From Brevibacterium sp. ZH18 (GTDB lineage Bacteria; Actinomycetota; Actinomycetes; Actinomycetales; Brevibacteriaceae): a stretch of DNA of 64,000 nucleotides. The DNA is taken from contig NZ_JALDSX010000002.1 in NCBI RefSeq assembly GCF_022748595.1, positions 62,001-126,000 on the forward strand. The letters are read 5' to 3'. Position 1 is the stretch's first letter; each line of letters starts with the position of its first letter. Position numbers and translations under genes: made by a program. Below, one piece after another: positions 44,559-55,324 of this stretch. The notes under the pieces are model-generated. The model saw only the letters and a list, made by a program, of their open reading frames with translations. It searched no databases and had not been told where the DNA came from.

Positions 44559-45143
44559 TCACAGATACTTGATCATGCGGGAGTTGCCCAGCGTATTGGG
44601 CTTGACTCTGGCCAGGTCGAGGAACTCGGCGACGCCTTCATCCGCGGAATGCAGCAGCTCGATGTAGACCTCCGGCGAGACCGGGATGCCCTTGATCGGC
44701 TCGAACCCCAAAGAGCCGAAGAAACCGGTCTCAAAAGTCAGACAGAAGACTCTGTCGACACCGATCGCCACGGCATCGGCAAGCAGCTGCCTGATGAGGG
44801 CCTTGCCCACTCCCCTGCCGCGATAGTCCGGCGATGTGGCAACAGTGCGCGCCTCTGCGAGGTCCGACCAGATAACGTGAAGAGCCCCGCACCCAGCAAG
44901 GATCTCAGAACCGTCCGGCTGCGGATCGACCACCAGCCAGAACTCCTGCAGCGTCTCGAAGTAGGTGACAGTGTCCTTCGCCAGCAGGATACGTTCCTCT
45001 GCCAAGGGCGCGACCAGCGCTTCGATTCCCTTGACGTCACTCGTCCGTGCCCGCCGCATGTACAGACCGCTCGGCAGCCCATGTCTGAGGTGGTGATCTT
45101 CAGAGATCTGGGCATGGTCGAAGTCTGGAGGCGTTGAGGTCAT
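44559..45143 (-). CDS. Amino-acid N-acetyltransferase (ArgA-like GNAT)
   Basis: A 194-residue GNAT protein resembling the short actinobacterial N-acetylglutamate synthase (Rv2747 type): MRRARTSDVKGIEALVAPLAEERILLAKDTVTYFETLQEFWLVVD, acetyl-CoA loop TSPDYRGRGVGKALIRQLLADA, then FCLTFETGFFGSLGFEPI. It would make N-acetylglutamate for arginine synthesis. The start at 45143 is six codons inside the first possible ATG; both are feasible. The gene follows clpC, beyond a terminator. Confidence 0.85.
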   Translation of the reverse strand: MTSTPPDFDHAQISEDHHLRHGLPSGLYMRRARTSDVKGIEALVAPLAEERILLAKDTVTYFETLQEFWLVVDPQPDGSEILAGCGALHVIWSDLAEARTVATSPDYRGRGVGKALIRQLLADAVAIGVDRVFCLTFETGFFGSLGFEPIKGIPVSPEVYIELLHSADEGVAEFLDLARVKPNTLGNSRMIKYL

Positions 45144-45206
45144 GGCCTCATTCAACACCATGCCGTGCCTGCGAGAAAAAGGCGTGGAAGCGTGCGGACA
45201 TGAAGA

Positions 45207-45243
45207 AGCCCGGAGACTCAGCTGCTTGCTGTGTCTCCGGGCT
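45207..45243 (-). terminator. Terminator after clpC
   Basis: Eleven-base perfect arms AGCCCGGAGAC/GTCTCCGGGCT, a T-T mismatch, four more pairs (CAGC/GCTG) and a five-base loop, followed on the minus strand by TCTTC. It lies between clpC and the ArgA-like gene. Confidence 0.8.
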
Positions 45244-45279
45244 CGCTTCAGTGCACCGACGTCTCAGTGGCCTCGTGGC

Positions 45280-47838
45280 TCAGGAAGTCGAACTTCCCGA
45301 ACCGTTGCCGCCGCCGTTCGATCCGGCGCCGGCGAGTTCGCCGGAGTCAGAATCGTCCGAGCTGGTGAGTGCCAAGCTCTCGGTCTCCACGCCCTCGAAC
45401 GTGAATTCCGCCGTCTTGCCCTCGCCCTTGATGTCGATCTTGATCGTCTGACCGCTGCCGATCTCCTTGAACAGGATCTTCTCGGACAGGTTGTCCTCGA
45501 TCTCGAGCTGAATGGTCCGACGCAGTGGTCGGGCACCCAGAACCGGATCGTAGCCGCGGTCAGCCAGCAGGCTCTTGGCCGCATCGGTGAGTTCGACCTT
45601 CATGCCCTGGTCAGCCAGACGCTCGTCGAGCCGTCCGAGGAACAGGTCGACGATCTGAAGGATCTCTTCCTTGCCCAGCTGCGGGAACACGATCGTGTCA
45701 TCGACGCGGTTGAGGAACTCAGGCCGGAAGTGCTGCTTGAGCTCTTCGTTGACCTTCTGCTTCATCCGCTCGTAGTTGTTGTTCGTAGCTCCCTCGATCT
45801 GGAAGCCCATCTGCTGACCACTGGACACCTCGCGGGTACCCAGGTTCGTGGTCATGATGATGATGGTGTTCTTGAAGTCGACCTCACGACCCTGCGAGTC
45901 GGTCAGGCGACCATCCTCGAGGATCTGCAGGAGCGAGTTGAAGATGTCCGAGTGTGCCTTCTCGACTTCGTCAAAGAGGACCACCGAGAACGGCTTGCGA
46001 CGGACCTTCTCCGTCAGCTGACCGCCCTCTTCGTAGCCCACGTATCCCGGAGGCGAACCAAACAGTCGCGAGACCGTGTGCTTCTCGGAGTACTCCGACA
46101 TGTCCAGGCTGATGAGGGAATCCTCATCACCGAACAGGAACTCGGACAAGGCCTTTGCGAGCTCGGTCTTGCCGACACCCGTGGGGCCGGCGAAGATGAA
46201 CGAGCCCGAAGGGCGCTTCGGATCCTTCAGACCCGCACGGGTCCGGCGGATCGCACGGGAAATCGACTTGACTGCGTCGTTCTGCCCGATGATGCGCTTG
46301 TGGAGTTCATCTTCCATCCGCAGCAGTCGCGAGGACTCTTCCTCGGTGAGCTTGAAGATCGGGATTCCGGTGGCCGCAGCCAGCACCTCGGCGATCAGGT
46401 CAGCATCGACGACTGCCGATGTGTCCTTGCCGCTCTTGCGCCAGGCTTCGGTCTGGTCATCCTTGTCCTGCTGCAGCTTCATCTCGGAGTCGCGCTCGGA
46501 GGCAGCCAGCTCAAAGTCCTGAGCATCGATGGCGGCTTCCTTGCGGTGACGAGCCTCGAGGATCTTCTCTTCCAGGTCGCGCACCTCCTGCGGCACAGAC
46601 AGACGCGAGATGCGCAGCTTCGCTCCCGCTTCGTCGATGAGGTCGATCGCCTTATCCGGCAGGTACCGGTCGTTGACGTAGCGATCGGACATGTTCACGG
46701 CAGCTGCAAGTGCACCTTCCGTGATCGTCACCTTGTGGTGTGCCTCGTACTTGTCACGCAGACCCTTGAGGATCTCGATCGAATGCGCCAGCGAAGGCTC
46801 CGGAACCTGGATCGGCTGGAACCGGCGCTCGAGTGCGGCATCCTTCTCGATGTGCTTGCGGTACTCGTCGAGCGTTGTGGCACCGATGGTCTGCAGCTCA
46901 CCGCGGGCCAGCATGGGCTTGAGGATCGAAGCCGCATCGATGGCGCCTTCGGCCGCACCCGCACCGACCAGGGTATGGATCTCGTCGATGAAGAGGATGA
47001 TGTCTCCGCGTGTGCGGATCTCCTTGAGCACCTTCTTCAGACGTTCCTCGAAGTCACCGCGGTAGCGGGAGCCGGCCACCAGTGAACCGAGGTCCAGGGT
47101 GTAGAGCTGCTTGCCTTCGAGGATCTCCGGCACCTCGCCGTTGACAATCGCCTGTGCCAGTCCTTCGACCACTGCGGTCTTACCGACACCGGGTTCACCG
47201 ATGAGGACCGGGTTGTTCTTCGTGCGGCGGGACAGGATCTGCATCACGCGCTGCATCTGCTCGTGACGTCCGATGACCGGATCCAGCTTGCCCTCACGGG
47301 CGGCTGCGGTCAGGTTCGTACCGAACTGGTCGAGGACCAATGAGCCGGATGGCGTACCTTCTTCACGGCCGCCGGCGGCGACGGGCTCTTTGCCCTGGTA
47401 TCCCGACAGAAGCTTGATGACTTCCTGACGGACCCGTCCCAGGTCTGCACCCAGCTTGACGAGCACCTGCGCGGCGACACCTTCGCCCTCACGAATCAGA
47501 CCGAGCAGGATGTGCTCGGTTCCGATGTAGCTGTGTCCCAGCTGCAGAGCCTCACGGAGGCTGAGCTCGAGGACCTTCTTCGCACGCGGAGTGAACGGGA
47601 TGTGCCCGCTCGGCGCCTGCTGGCCCTGGCCGATGATCTCCTGCACCTGATCGCGCACCTGCTCAAGGGAGATATCCATTCCCTCGAGTGCTTTGGCTGC
47701 CAGGCCTTCACCCTCATGGATCAGGCCGAGCAGGATGTGCTCGGTTCCGATGTAGTTATGTTTGAGTAGTTTGGCTTCTTCCTGGGCCAGCACCACCACA
47801 CGGCGTGCTCGGTCAGTGAACCGCTCGAACATATTCAC
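45280..47838 (-). CDS. clpC: ATP-dependent Clp protease ATP-binding subunit ClpC
   Basis: HSP100 unfoldase of 852 residues that feeds substrates to ClpP. It has two N-terminal Clp repeats ([17 protein letters not shown] and [17 protein letters not shown]), a first AAA+ domain with GEPGVGKT, a middle coiled-coil region and a second AAA+ domain with GPTGVGKT. The end is a Gly/Asn/Ser-rich tail ([16 protein letters not shown]). A strong GAGGAGGGTG site precedes the ATG. Order lysS-small gene-lsr2-clpC is typical of actinobacteria. Confidence 0.98.
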   Translation of the reverse strand: MNMFERFTDRARRVVVLAQEEAKLLKHNYIGTEHILLGLIHEGEGLAAKALEGMDISLEQVRDQVQEIIGQGQQAPSGHIPFTPRAKKVLELSLREALQLGHSYIGTEHILLGLIREGEGVAAQVLVKLGADLGRVRQEVIKLLSGYQGKEPVAAGGREEGTPSGSLVLDQFGTNLTAAAREGKLDPVIGRHEQMQRVMQILSRRTKNNPVLIGEPGVGKTAVVEGLAQAIVNGEVPEILEGKQLYTLDLGSLVAGSRYRGDFEERLKKVLKEIRTRGDIILFIDEIHTLVGAGAAEGAIDAASILKPMLARGELQTIGATTLDEYRKHIEKDAALERRFQPIQVPEPSLAHSIEILKGLRDKYEAHHKVTITEGALAAAVNMSDRYVNDRYLPDKAIDLIDEAGAKLRISRLSVPQEVRDLEEKILEARHRKEAAIDAQDFELAASERDSEMKLQQDKDDQTEAWRKSGKDTSAVVDADLIAEVLAAATGIPIFKLTEEESSRLLRMEDELHKRIIGQNDAVKSISRAIRRTRAGLKDPKRPSGSFIFAGPTGVGKTELAKALSEFLFGDEDSLISLDMSEYSEKHTVSRLFGSPPGYVGYEEGGQLTEKVRRKPFSVVLFDEVEKAHSDIFNSLLQILEDGRLTDSQGREVDFKNTIIIMTTNLGTREVSSGQQMGFQIEGATNNNYERMKQKVNEELKQHFRPEFLNRVDDTIVFPQLGKEEILQIVDLFLGRLDERLADQGMKVELTDAAKSLLADRGYDPVLGARPLRRTIQLEIEDNLSEKILFKEIGSGQTIKIDIKGEGKTAEFTFEGVETESLALTSSDDSDSGELAGAGSNGGGNGSGSSTS

Positions 47839-47896
47839 CCTCCTCGGTCTTGTTATTCTTTAGAGCCTAACGACCATTGCCCACGATCTATTGCAC

Positions 47897-47916
47897 GTTT
47901 CGCCATCAGCCGAAAC
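47897..47916. promoter_or_regulatory. Inverted repeat in the clpC leader
   Basis: GTTTCG-N8-CGAAAC, within 60-80 bases of the clpC start. Flanking sequence also contains CCTAACG/CGTTAGG and GCCCAC/GTGGGC complementary pairs that cross each other, allowing alternative folds or protein binding (for example ClgR, which controls clp genes in actinobacteria; its consensus is not clearly matched). Confidence 0.35.
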
Positions 47917-48007
47917 CGTTAGGCTGTGGGCGAAATTCACTGTTTCCGCCGAAGAACGGCCTCGACGGAGCCTGTGCGTCGCCTCGGAACAAGGTTCCTC
48001 CGCCACC

Positions 48008-48127
48008 CGATCAGCAAAACGGTCGGCGAAACGGTCAGCGAAGCGACCGGCAAAACGGTCAGCGAAGCGAACGGCAAACTGGTCGGCGAAGCGACCGGCG
48101 AAACGACCAGCGAAGCGACCAGAGCGC
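48008..48127. repeat. Ten 12-bp tandem units between lsr2 and clpC
   Basis: Units of the form CGRYCRGCRAAR (for example cggtcggcgaaa, cggtcagcgaag, cgaccggcgaaa) repeat without gaps ten times. Variation is almost all A/G or C/T, at fixed positions. The period is a multiple of three, so reading frames stay open across it. Confidence 0.85.
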
Positions 48128-48473
48128 AAGGCAGACGGCCAGCCCGATCAAGCCCACGAAGAGTGAGTAAAAGGACGGTTGCCGAATCGTCACTCCACGG
48201 GAGACATATATCCGAGATAGAGACATATCAGCCGATATCGTTTCCGATGAGATCCTCATGAACGGCCATTTTCACGCCTGAACAATTGTTCCCCACAGCA
48301 GACCACACAGCGACCTGAGGCCATTTCATCAGCATCCTCTAATACTGGTTGAACCTGTGATCACTTCGCCTCGGGCTCAAAGCGAATTAGAGATTGGCCG
48401 ATGCCAGACCTTTCATCGGAAATAGCCCGGCGCGAATATGACTGGTGACCCCGAATGCCGGTAGCACAAAACA

Positions 48474-48508
48474 CTGAAGGACCGACGAATGATTCGTCGG
48501 TCCTTCAG
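48474..48508 (-). terminator. Perfect 16-bp hairpin after lsr2
   Basis: Arms CTGAAGGACCGACGAA and exact complement around TGA. Shares the 19-base tip CCGACGAATGATTCGTCGG with the hairpin after map. It lies 20 bases beyond the lsr2 stop in the gene's direction, with no clear U tract. Confidence 0.75.
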
Positions 48509-48527
48509 AATTGCAAGTGCGGCTCGA

Positions 48528-48866
48528 TCAGCTTTCTGCTGCCTCGTAAGCCTGGACGATCTCCAACGGGATCCGTCCGCGATCACCGAGCTGGTAGCCA
48601 TTGGCCTGTGCCCACTCGCGGATCTTAGCGGTATCACGCTTCGGACCGGCAGTGGAACCCGATCCTGCACGGCGCCCACGCCCACCGGGATTGGCTACCC
48701 GGCGAGCCTTGGCGATGAATGGAGCGAATGTTTCACGGAGCTTTTCAGCATTCTCAGACGAAAGCTCGAGTTCGTAAGTGCCTTGGTCGAGGCTGAAGCG
48801 CACAGTTTCCGATGCTTCAGAGCCGTCGAAATCATCCGTGAGAACGAGTCGCATCTCCCTTGCCAT
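48528..48866 (-). CDS. lsr2: Lsr2 nucleoid-associated protein
   Basis: H-NS-like DNA bridging protein of 112 residues, silencing AT-rich DNA in actinobacteria. The N-terminal dimer domain reads MAREMRLVLTDDFDGSEASETVRFSLDQGTYELELS. The C-terminal DNA-binding domain has IREWAQANGYQLGDRGRIPLEIVQAY with the Arg-Gly-Arg hook that enters the minor groove. The ATG at 48866 follows AAAGAG; it lies inside the end of the small membrane protein gene, so translation is coupled. Confidence 0.97.
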   Translation of the reverse strand: MAREMRLVLTDDFDGSEASETVRFSLDQGTYELELSSENAEKLRETFAPFIAKARRVANPGGRGRRAGSGSTAGPKRDTAKIREWAQANGYQLGDRGRIPLEIVQAYEAAES

Positions 48867-49077
48867 GTTCACTCTTTTCATATTCAGAAGTTTTTGTCGG
48901 AGTAAGCTTAACATCCGATTCGCCGTTAACGCCCAATTCGTTAACTTCATTTTCCGAATAGAATTTATCGATCTGTTCGCGCTCGGTTCTGTCGGCACGA
49001 AGAATGTTTCGCATCACATACCAGAACAGCAGTCCGACACAGATTGACGGCAACAGCGCCTTGATGAGATCCAACAT
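48832..49077 (-). CDS. Small membrane protein between lysS and lsr2
   Basis: An 81-residue protein with one N-terminal membrane segment (MLDLIKALLPSICVGLLFWYVMRNI) and a charged cytoplasmic tail starting RADRTEREQIDKFYSENE. Small proteins with this opening are common in front of lsr2 in Micrococcales; no function is known to me. The RBS GGAGGG overlaps the lysS stop region, and the gene overlaps lsr2 by 35 bases. Confidence 0.82.
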   Translation of the reverse strand: MLDLIKALLPSICVGLLFWYVMRNILRADRTEREQIDKFYSENEVNELGVNGESDVKLTPTKTSEYEKSEHGKGDATRSHG

Positions 49078-49081
49078 AAAC

Positions 49082-50641
<1,560 letters not shown>

Positions 50642-50739
50642 GACATCTAGGCTACCGCGACCGCCCCCTGTGGTGGAATTCGCCTCCCCTGCCCACCGTC
50701 GAACATCTCCAGTCGTTCGAGACTGTCGATCCGTCGAGC

Positions 50740-51630
50740 TCAGTCGAGGGACGACAGGATCTCCTGTGCCTGGACATCGGTGATCCGCCCCAGGCTCACC
50801 GCCTTCGCCGTGGTCGAGCGAGCCAGCGCGATGTAGCTGTTGCGCGTGGCCGGGTTGGAGACGCTGAGACTGTATTCGCTCAACGCAGCCAAGTGCGCGG
50901 CAATCGTGCCCACGTCTCCCCTGCTGACCGGTCCGGTCAGAGCCCTCGACCCGTTCTGCAGCGTGTTCGACACGCTCGCGTCGACCAGTGCGGTGAGCAC
51001 GCGGGAGGGATCACCGACCCCCGCCTCGGCGAGCATGTCCATGGCTTCGCTGATGATCGTGATCGAATGGTTCGACGCATGGGTGATCGCCGCATGGTAG
51101 AGCGGACGGTCCGCCTCGGCGATCTCGATCGGCTCGCCTCCCATCTCCACTACGAGGGCCTCCCCCACGGGACGGATCGGGGCCGGGGCGGTGACGGCGA
51201 TCGTCGCCTGACGCAGGCGCGGCAGATCGACGGTCGTGCCCGTGAACGACAGCGACGGATGCAGTGCGATCGGCAGGGCACCGAGGCGGGTCCCGGCTTC
51301 CAGCACATCCGTGCCGTATCTGCCGGAACAGTGGACGAGGATCTGCCCCGCGTGGATACGTCCGACGGTGGCCAAACCGCTGACCAGCGACTCGATCTCG
51401 TCATCGGGCACAGCCACGAGCAGGAGCTCAGCTCGTTCGGCGACGTCGTCCGGAGGCAGGATCGGTACGCCCGGGAGCATCTCCTCAGCCCGTTCGCGAC
51501 TCTGCGCCGAGGTGGCGCTGACACCGATGATCGCATGACCGGCCTCGCGCCAGGCCGCGCCGATGGTCGCTCCGACCTTGCCGCAGCCGATGATCCCGAT
51601 CCCCAGGCGGGGTGCTTCGTCCTGGCTCAT
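50740..51630 (-). CDS. Rossmann-like/DUF2520 protein
   Basis: A 296-residue protein with a Rossmann N-domain ([31 protein letters not shown]) and a helical DUF2520 C-domain ([35 protein letters not shown]). This family resembles F420-dependent NADP reductases and imine/ketopantoate reductases; in actinobacteria it is usually next to panC and has been proposed to act in pantothenate or coenzyme synthesis. panC is not adjacent here. The ATG overlaps the PH-domain gene stop (ATGA), which fixes the start. Confidence 0.86.
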   Translation of the reverse strand: MSQDEAPRLGIGIIGCGKVGATIGAAWREAGHAIIGVSATSAQSRERAEEMLPGVPILPPDDVAERAELLLVAVPDDEIESLVSGLATVGRIHAGQILVHCSGRYGTDVLEAGTRLGALPIALHPSLSFTGTTVDLPRLRQATIAVTAPAPIRPVGEALVVEMGGEPIEIAEADRPLYHAAITHASNHSITIISEAMDMLAEAGVGDPSRVLTALVDASVSNTLQNGSRALTGPVSRGDVGTIAAHLAALSEYSLSVSNPATRNSYIALARSTTAKAVSLGRITDVQAQEILSSLD

Positions 51631-53405
51631 CGCCGCTCCTCCTTGGCCGCACGGGCCTCCTCGTCGAACTTCTGTCGTGCCAGTCGTGTGCGCTCCGAAT
51701 GCTCGGCGAAGAATCTCTTCGCCTCGTCGACGCTCTGGTGGGTCACTCGCGGATCGATCGGTCCCGCCGTCGAATGCACATCGACGGTAGCCAGCCCGAG
51801 CTTCCGCATCAGCGGTCCCTGGCGGTACCTCATCGACTGCACTCTGACATGCGGCACGAAGTCGACGCGGCGATCGAGCACCCCCAGGCGCAGGATGAGG
51901 AGGGACCCGGTCAGGGCGTAGGCGCGTCGCTTCCACGCCAACGGATCGATGATTCTCGAAGACCGCGGCTGGTCGTGGAACAGTGCCTCTGCTGACGGCG
52001 CCAGTGGGTCCTCGGACTTCCTGTCGTACATGGCCGTGCGGACGAGGGTGTCTGCCCGGATGCCCTCCGGCAGCTGCGGGTCGGGCAGCGCCAGACCGAC
52101 CATGAGCAGAGCCTGGTCGATGTCGCCGACCGGCAGCAGCAGGTTCGACTCACCCGATCCCCCGGCGCTGGCGATGTTGTATTCGGCCTTCCACCATCCG
52201 GCCCAGCGCCACAGCAGCGGCTGGTGGAGGCTCACGGCCTGGAGCCGATCGAGTGGGATGACCTTGCGCGAGGTGGAGAAGAGTCCGTGGTTGACGGCAA
52301 GACCGTGCTCGTCGAGGCGGACGACGAAGTTCGCGTTGTCGAGATTCTTCCGAAACACGGAGAAGGCCGCGAAGATGCCGGGCAGCACACCCACGAGCAT
52401 CGGGATGAAGGCCTCCGTGATGCCCATTGCCAGCAGCACGATCGCGACCGCGATGACCAGGAGGACGACGAGGACAGAGATGATCGTCTCTGATTTGAGC
52501 AGGGAGGAGACGACGACTCGGTGGACCGGAACGCGGATGATCTCTCCCTCCCGGCCGATCCTCGGTGAGAGATTGTACGGTGCCAGAAGCTCGCCGAGGC
52601 TGTTCTCAGCTTCGTGCGAGACGTCTTCAGCCATCGCGCCGAGCCGTTTGCTCAGGCGCACGCCGAGGCTGTCGTCGCGTCGTTCGGGCACCGAATGATC
52701 GATGCCCGGCTTCTCCCTTTCGGCGACCGGATCGAGCACCTGTGCAGCACCGCCGTCGACGGGATCTTCCGTATCGCCGATTGCGGACGCAGGACCCGTG
52801 CCGAGCCGTTCGACACCCGGGGCAGCCTCGGCGGACTGTTGGTTCTGGCCCGACTGCTTCTTCGCTTTGACCGCGGCGAGGAGTTCGTCGCGCAGCTCCT
52901 CGGCGCGCTTCTTCGACAGGTATTTGAGCGAGATGTTCGAGTCGGTTCCGCCGGCCACGTCGAAGACGAGCTCGGCCATGCCCATGAGCCGGGGCAGCAG
53001 CTTCTGCTGCAGGTCGATTGACTGGACGCGGTCCAGCCGAGCCTTGCGCTGCTTCTTCGACAGCAGTCCGCGACGGTAGTAGATGGCCTCGGCGTCGACG
53101 CGATAGCCCATCACTCGCCAGGCCAGCCAGCTGAACAGTGCCGTCAGCAGCAGGACGAGCACGATTGCGCCGACGCCGGCGAGGATGACGAGCGGGTGGG
53201 TGCGCAGCCAGCCGGCGAACCCGAGATCGACACCGTCACCGGTGGCCAGGCCCTCGATCGCGTTCTGCACGAAGTTCTGCAGCCCGTAGGCGGCCGCGAC
53301 GAAGATGGCGACCAGGACACCCAGACTCTCGAGAATCGGAGTCAGAGGGTGGACACGATGCCAGACCTCGGGCGCCGAGGGATCGCTGAGTTTCTCATCC
53401 GCCAT
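51627..53405 (-). CDS. PH-domain membrane protein (YdbT-like)
   Basis: A 592-residue protein with several membrane segments (LTPILESLGVLVAIFVAAAYGL; VILAGVGAIVLVLLLTALFSWLAW; a pair around ISVLVVLLVIAVAIVLLAMGI) and three bacterial PH (bPH2/YdbT) domains. Each domain shows the family pattern of a YRRGLLSKKQRKARLDRVQSIDLQQ type strand. In Bacillus, YdbST confers resistance to a yeast-like antimicrobial; here the job is unknown. Ala/Glu-rich charged linkers lie between domains. A GTG two codons upstream (53411) is an alternative start overlapping the next stop. Confidence 0.87.
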   Translation of the reverse strand: MADEKLSDPSAPEVWHRVHPLTPILESLGVLVAIFVAAAYGLQNFVQNAIEGLATGDGVDLGFAGWLRTHPLVILAGVGAIVLVLLLTALFSWLAWRVMGYRVDAEAIYYRRGLLSKKQRKARLDRVQSIDLQQKLLPRLMGMAELVFDVAGGTDSNISLKYLSKKRAEELRDELLAAVKAKKQSGQNQQSAEAAPGVERLGTGPASAIGDTEDPVDGGAAQVLDPVAEREKPGIDHSVPERRDDSLGVRLSKRLGAMAEDVSHEAENSLGELLAPYNLSPRIGREGEIIRVPVHRVVVSSLLKSETIISVLVVLLVIAVAIVLLAMGITEAFIPMLVGVLPGIFAAFSVFRKNLDNANFVVRLDEHGLAVNHGLFSTSRKVIPLDRLQAVSLHQPLLWRWAGWWKAEYNIASAGGSGESNLLLPVGDIDQALLMVGLALPDPQLPEGIRADTLVRTAMYDRKSEDPLAPSAEALFHDQPRSSRIIDPLAWKRRAYALTGSLLILRLGVLDRRVDFVPHVRVQSMRYRQGPLMRKLGLATVDVHSTAGPIDPRVTHQSVDEAKRFFAEHSERTRLARQKFDEEARAAKEERR

Positions 53406-53407
53406 GG

Positions 53408-53908
53408 TCACAGGCCTGCCAGGTTCGCCTGGCCCAGCCCGGCGAGGCTGTCGCGCAGACGGTCGGCCTCGGCGCGCGGCAGTCCGGGAATCGTGGCATC
53501 GGTCGATGCCGAAGCAGTGTGGAGTTTGACCGTGGCGAGGCCGAACATGCGGTCGATGGGACCCGCGTCGACGTCGACGAACTGCAGTCGTCCGTAGGGA
53601 ACGACCGTGGCCTTGTGGAACATGATTCCGCGACGGACGAGGAGGTCGTCTTCCCTCTCCGCGTAGCCGATGGCTCTGGCCTGGCGCAGGATGATGACGA
53701 TGAGGACGACACTGAACGCGACGAGAGCTGCCCAGATCGCGTGCAGCCACGGCAGCTCGGCTGTGTAGATGATCGCGAAGACCAGGGCCACGACGATCAT
53801 CGGAACAAGGATCGTCAGCGAGGCGATGGTCTCCTTGAGGCCGTATTTAGGACTGACCCTGTTGAAGTCCGCGTCCATTCCGTTCAGGTAGTTGAAATCA
53901 TGGCTCAT
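53408..53908 (-). CDS. PH-domain membrane protein (YdbS-like)
   Basis: A 166-residue protein with two membrane segments (ASLTILVPMIVVALVFAIIYTA and LHAIWAALVAFSVVLIVIIL) followed by a bPH2 domain (EDDLLVRRGIMFHKATVVPYGRLQFVDVDAGPIDRMFGLATVKLHTAS). It pairs with the larger YdbT-like protein, with which it is coupled, and probably forms a membrane complex. The start overlaps the DUF3180 stop (ATGA). Confidence 0.88.
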   Translation of the reverse strand: MSHDFNYLNGMDADFNRVSPKYGLKETIASLTILVPMIVVALVFAIIYTAELPWLHAIWAALVAFSVVLIVIILRQARAIGYAEREDDLLVRRGIMFHKATVVPYGRLQFVDVDAGPIDRMFGLATVKLHTASASTDATIPGLPRAEADRLRDSLAGLGQANLAGL

Positions 53909-54366
53909 GCTGTTTCGGCTCCTGGAGGATCTTGGGGAGGGAGGACACAGAACCCTTCGACGATGAGTCCGACGATCATCAGGGCCGCGGCCGAGATTAC
54001 CGCGAAGAGCATGCCAGCGGCCAAATCGTTGCGGAAGCCGGGAGCGGACAGGAAGTAGTAGCCTGCGTTGCCCAGGTACCAACCCGCCAATCCGGCTCCG
54101 GTCAGAGCACTTGCCTTGGCCATGACGGCCACGCGGGCCGCCTGGAGCGGGTCGATCTCCTTCGTGCGGTCCCCGTCGTTCCAGCGTTTGATCGGCCAGC
54201 CGAGCACCAGCAGAATCGCTGCGAGCACGAGCATTCCGATGATGGCGAACCACGGCAGACCCGGTAAGGAGAATCCCTGGCTTTCGAGCAGCACATTGAC
54301 CACCGGTGCCAGTACGGCACCGATGACGGCCCAGATGACGAGAGTGCCCGACGCGGTTCGCTGCAT
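53905..54366 (-). CDS. DUF3180 family membrane protein
   Basis: A 153-residue protein with four hydrophobic segments: GTLVIWAVIGAVLAPVVNVLL, WFAIIGMLVLAAILLVLGW, a shorter one at ALTGAGLAGWYLGNAGYYF, and GMLFAVISAAALMIVGLIVEG. DUF3180 genes follow folK in most actinobacteria, and their function is unknown. The gene is 28 bases downstream of folBK and coupled to the PH-domain genes. Confidence 0.9.
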   Translation of the reverse strand: MQRTASGTLVIWAVIGAVLAPVVNVLLESQGFSLPGLPWFAIIGMLVLAAILLVLGWPIKRWNDGDRTKEIDPLQAARVAVMAKASALTGAGLAGWYLGNAGYYFLSAPGFRNDLAAGMLFAVISAAALMIVGLIVEGFCVLPPQDPPGAETA

Positions 54367-54394
54367 AGCTCCCAGTCTCTCAAATCACAGGCAC

Positions 54395-55324
54395 CTATGG
54401 TGCCGTGATTCGCCTGATTTCCTGGTCGTCGACTTCGGCGAGTGCCGCAGTCAGCGATCGTCGACCAGTTGGGGTGAGGATTTCCGTGTCGCCGACGAGC
54501 TCGGCCCAGGGTGCGAGCACGAAGGCACGCTCATGGGCTCGCGGATGCGGCAGGGTCAGTGTCGGTGAGTCACAGACCAGTTCGTCGGATCCGGTACCGA
54601 AGCGGATGAGGTCGATGTCGAGAGTCCGCGGCCCCCAGCGCAGCTCACGGGTCCGGCCACAGGCGACCTCGATGCCCTGTGCCACGGCCAGCAGCTCGTT
54701 GGCCGGCAGACTCGTGGACACGATGAGTCCCAGGTTGAGGAAGTCGTTCTGCTCGACCCCGCCCCAGGGCGCAGTGCGATAGAACGATGACCGCTTGGCC
54801 ACGGTGATCCGGGGATGCCGATCGAGCGCCTCGACCGCTTGGTCGAGGGTGTCCTTGGCCTCGCCGAGGTTGGCCCCCAGATTGAGGTACGCCTCGGTTT
54901 CCGTCGGCTCGGGTTGCGCCCGGGAGCGTACGACACCGACGCTGACGTCGTTGAAGCTGCGTTGGATCGGAGCACCGGGCTTGTGCACGACGACTTCGGC
55001 AAGGTCGGCCACGGTCAGGCAGTGGTCGGCGATGTGCTCGGCGAGAGTCTCGATGAGGTCGAACGTATTGTCTTCGACGATGTGGGCGACAGCTTCGGCC
55101 AGTTCACCGTAGTGAATGGTGTCCGCGATGGCATCCGATGCCGCGGCCCGAGCGACCGAGGTGTGGAGGACGACGTCGATGACGAAGTCCTGGCCCTCTC
55201 GCTTCTCGAAGTCGAAGACACCGTGGTTGCCGCGGACTGTCAGCCCGCGCAGCTCGATGCGATCGGGATGCGTCTGAGGGGTGCCAGTGGGTCGAGCCGA
55301 AGGCTCAGCGTTAGCGCCCATCAT
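54395..55324 (-). CDS. folK: Fused dihydroneopterin aldolase / HPPK
   Basis: Bifunctional folate enzyme of 309 residues. Residues about 22-130 are FolB (IELRGLTVRGNHGVFDFEKREGQDFVIDVVL; the catalytic Lys in VVVHKPGAPI). Residues about 143-300 are HPPK (LNLGANLGEAKDTLDQAV; YRTAPWGGVEQNDFLNLGL; RWGPRTLDIDLIRFG; LPHPRAHERAFVLAPW). It makes 6-hydroxymethyl-dihydropterin and pyrophosphorylates it. Fusion of these two steps is well known. It overlaps the folP stop (ATGA). Confidence 0.95.
   Translation of the reverse strand: MMGANAEPSARPTGTPQTHPDRIELRGLTVRGNHGVFDFEKREGQDFVIDVVLHTSVARAAASDAIADTIHYGELAEAVAHIVEDNTFDLIETLAEHIADHCLTVADLAEVVVHKPGAPIQRSFNDVSVGVVRSRAQPEPTETEAYLNLGANLGEAKDTLDQAVEALDRHPRITVAKRSSFYRTAPWGGVEQNDFLNLGLIVSTSLPANELLAVAQGIEVACGRTRELRWGPRTLDIDLIRFGTGSDELVCDSPTLTLPHPRAHERAFVLAPWAELVGDTEILTPTGRRSLTAALAEVDDQEIRRITAP

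Larger units (their letters stand above)
47839..48527. other. Repeat-rich intergenic region between clpC and lsr2
   Basis: About 690 bases without a convincing gene. From the clpC side it holds the clpC leader with several inverted repeats, ten 12-bp tandem units (48008-48127), a 19-bp tandem pair (48201-48238, gagacatat type), a perfect ATGAG-ATC-CTCAT inverted repeat (48247-48259) and, next to lsr2, a perfect hairpin (48474-48508). Open frames across the 12-bp array exist in several frames, but none has an RBS or recognisable product. Confidence 0.6.

Noticed and set aside
45142-47085. Very long plus-strand frame opposite clpC
   Set aside because: It is the shadow of the highly conserved clpC gene and shows no domain.
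48008-48127. CRISPR array
   Set aside because: Units are 12 bp with no spacers, and no cas genes are nearby.
47891-48166. Open frames on both strands across the 12-bp array, giving AKRS/RFAG repeat proteins
   Set aside because: The frames stay open only because the repeat period is a multiple of three. None has a convincing RBS, domain or conserved start.
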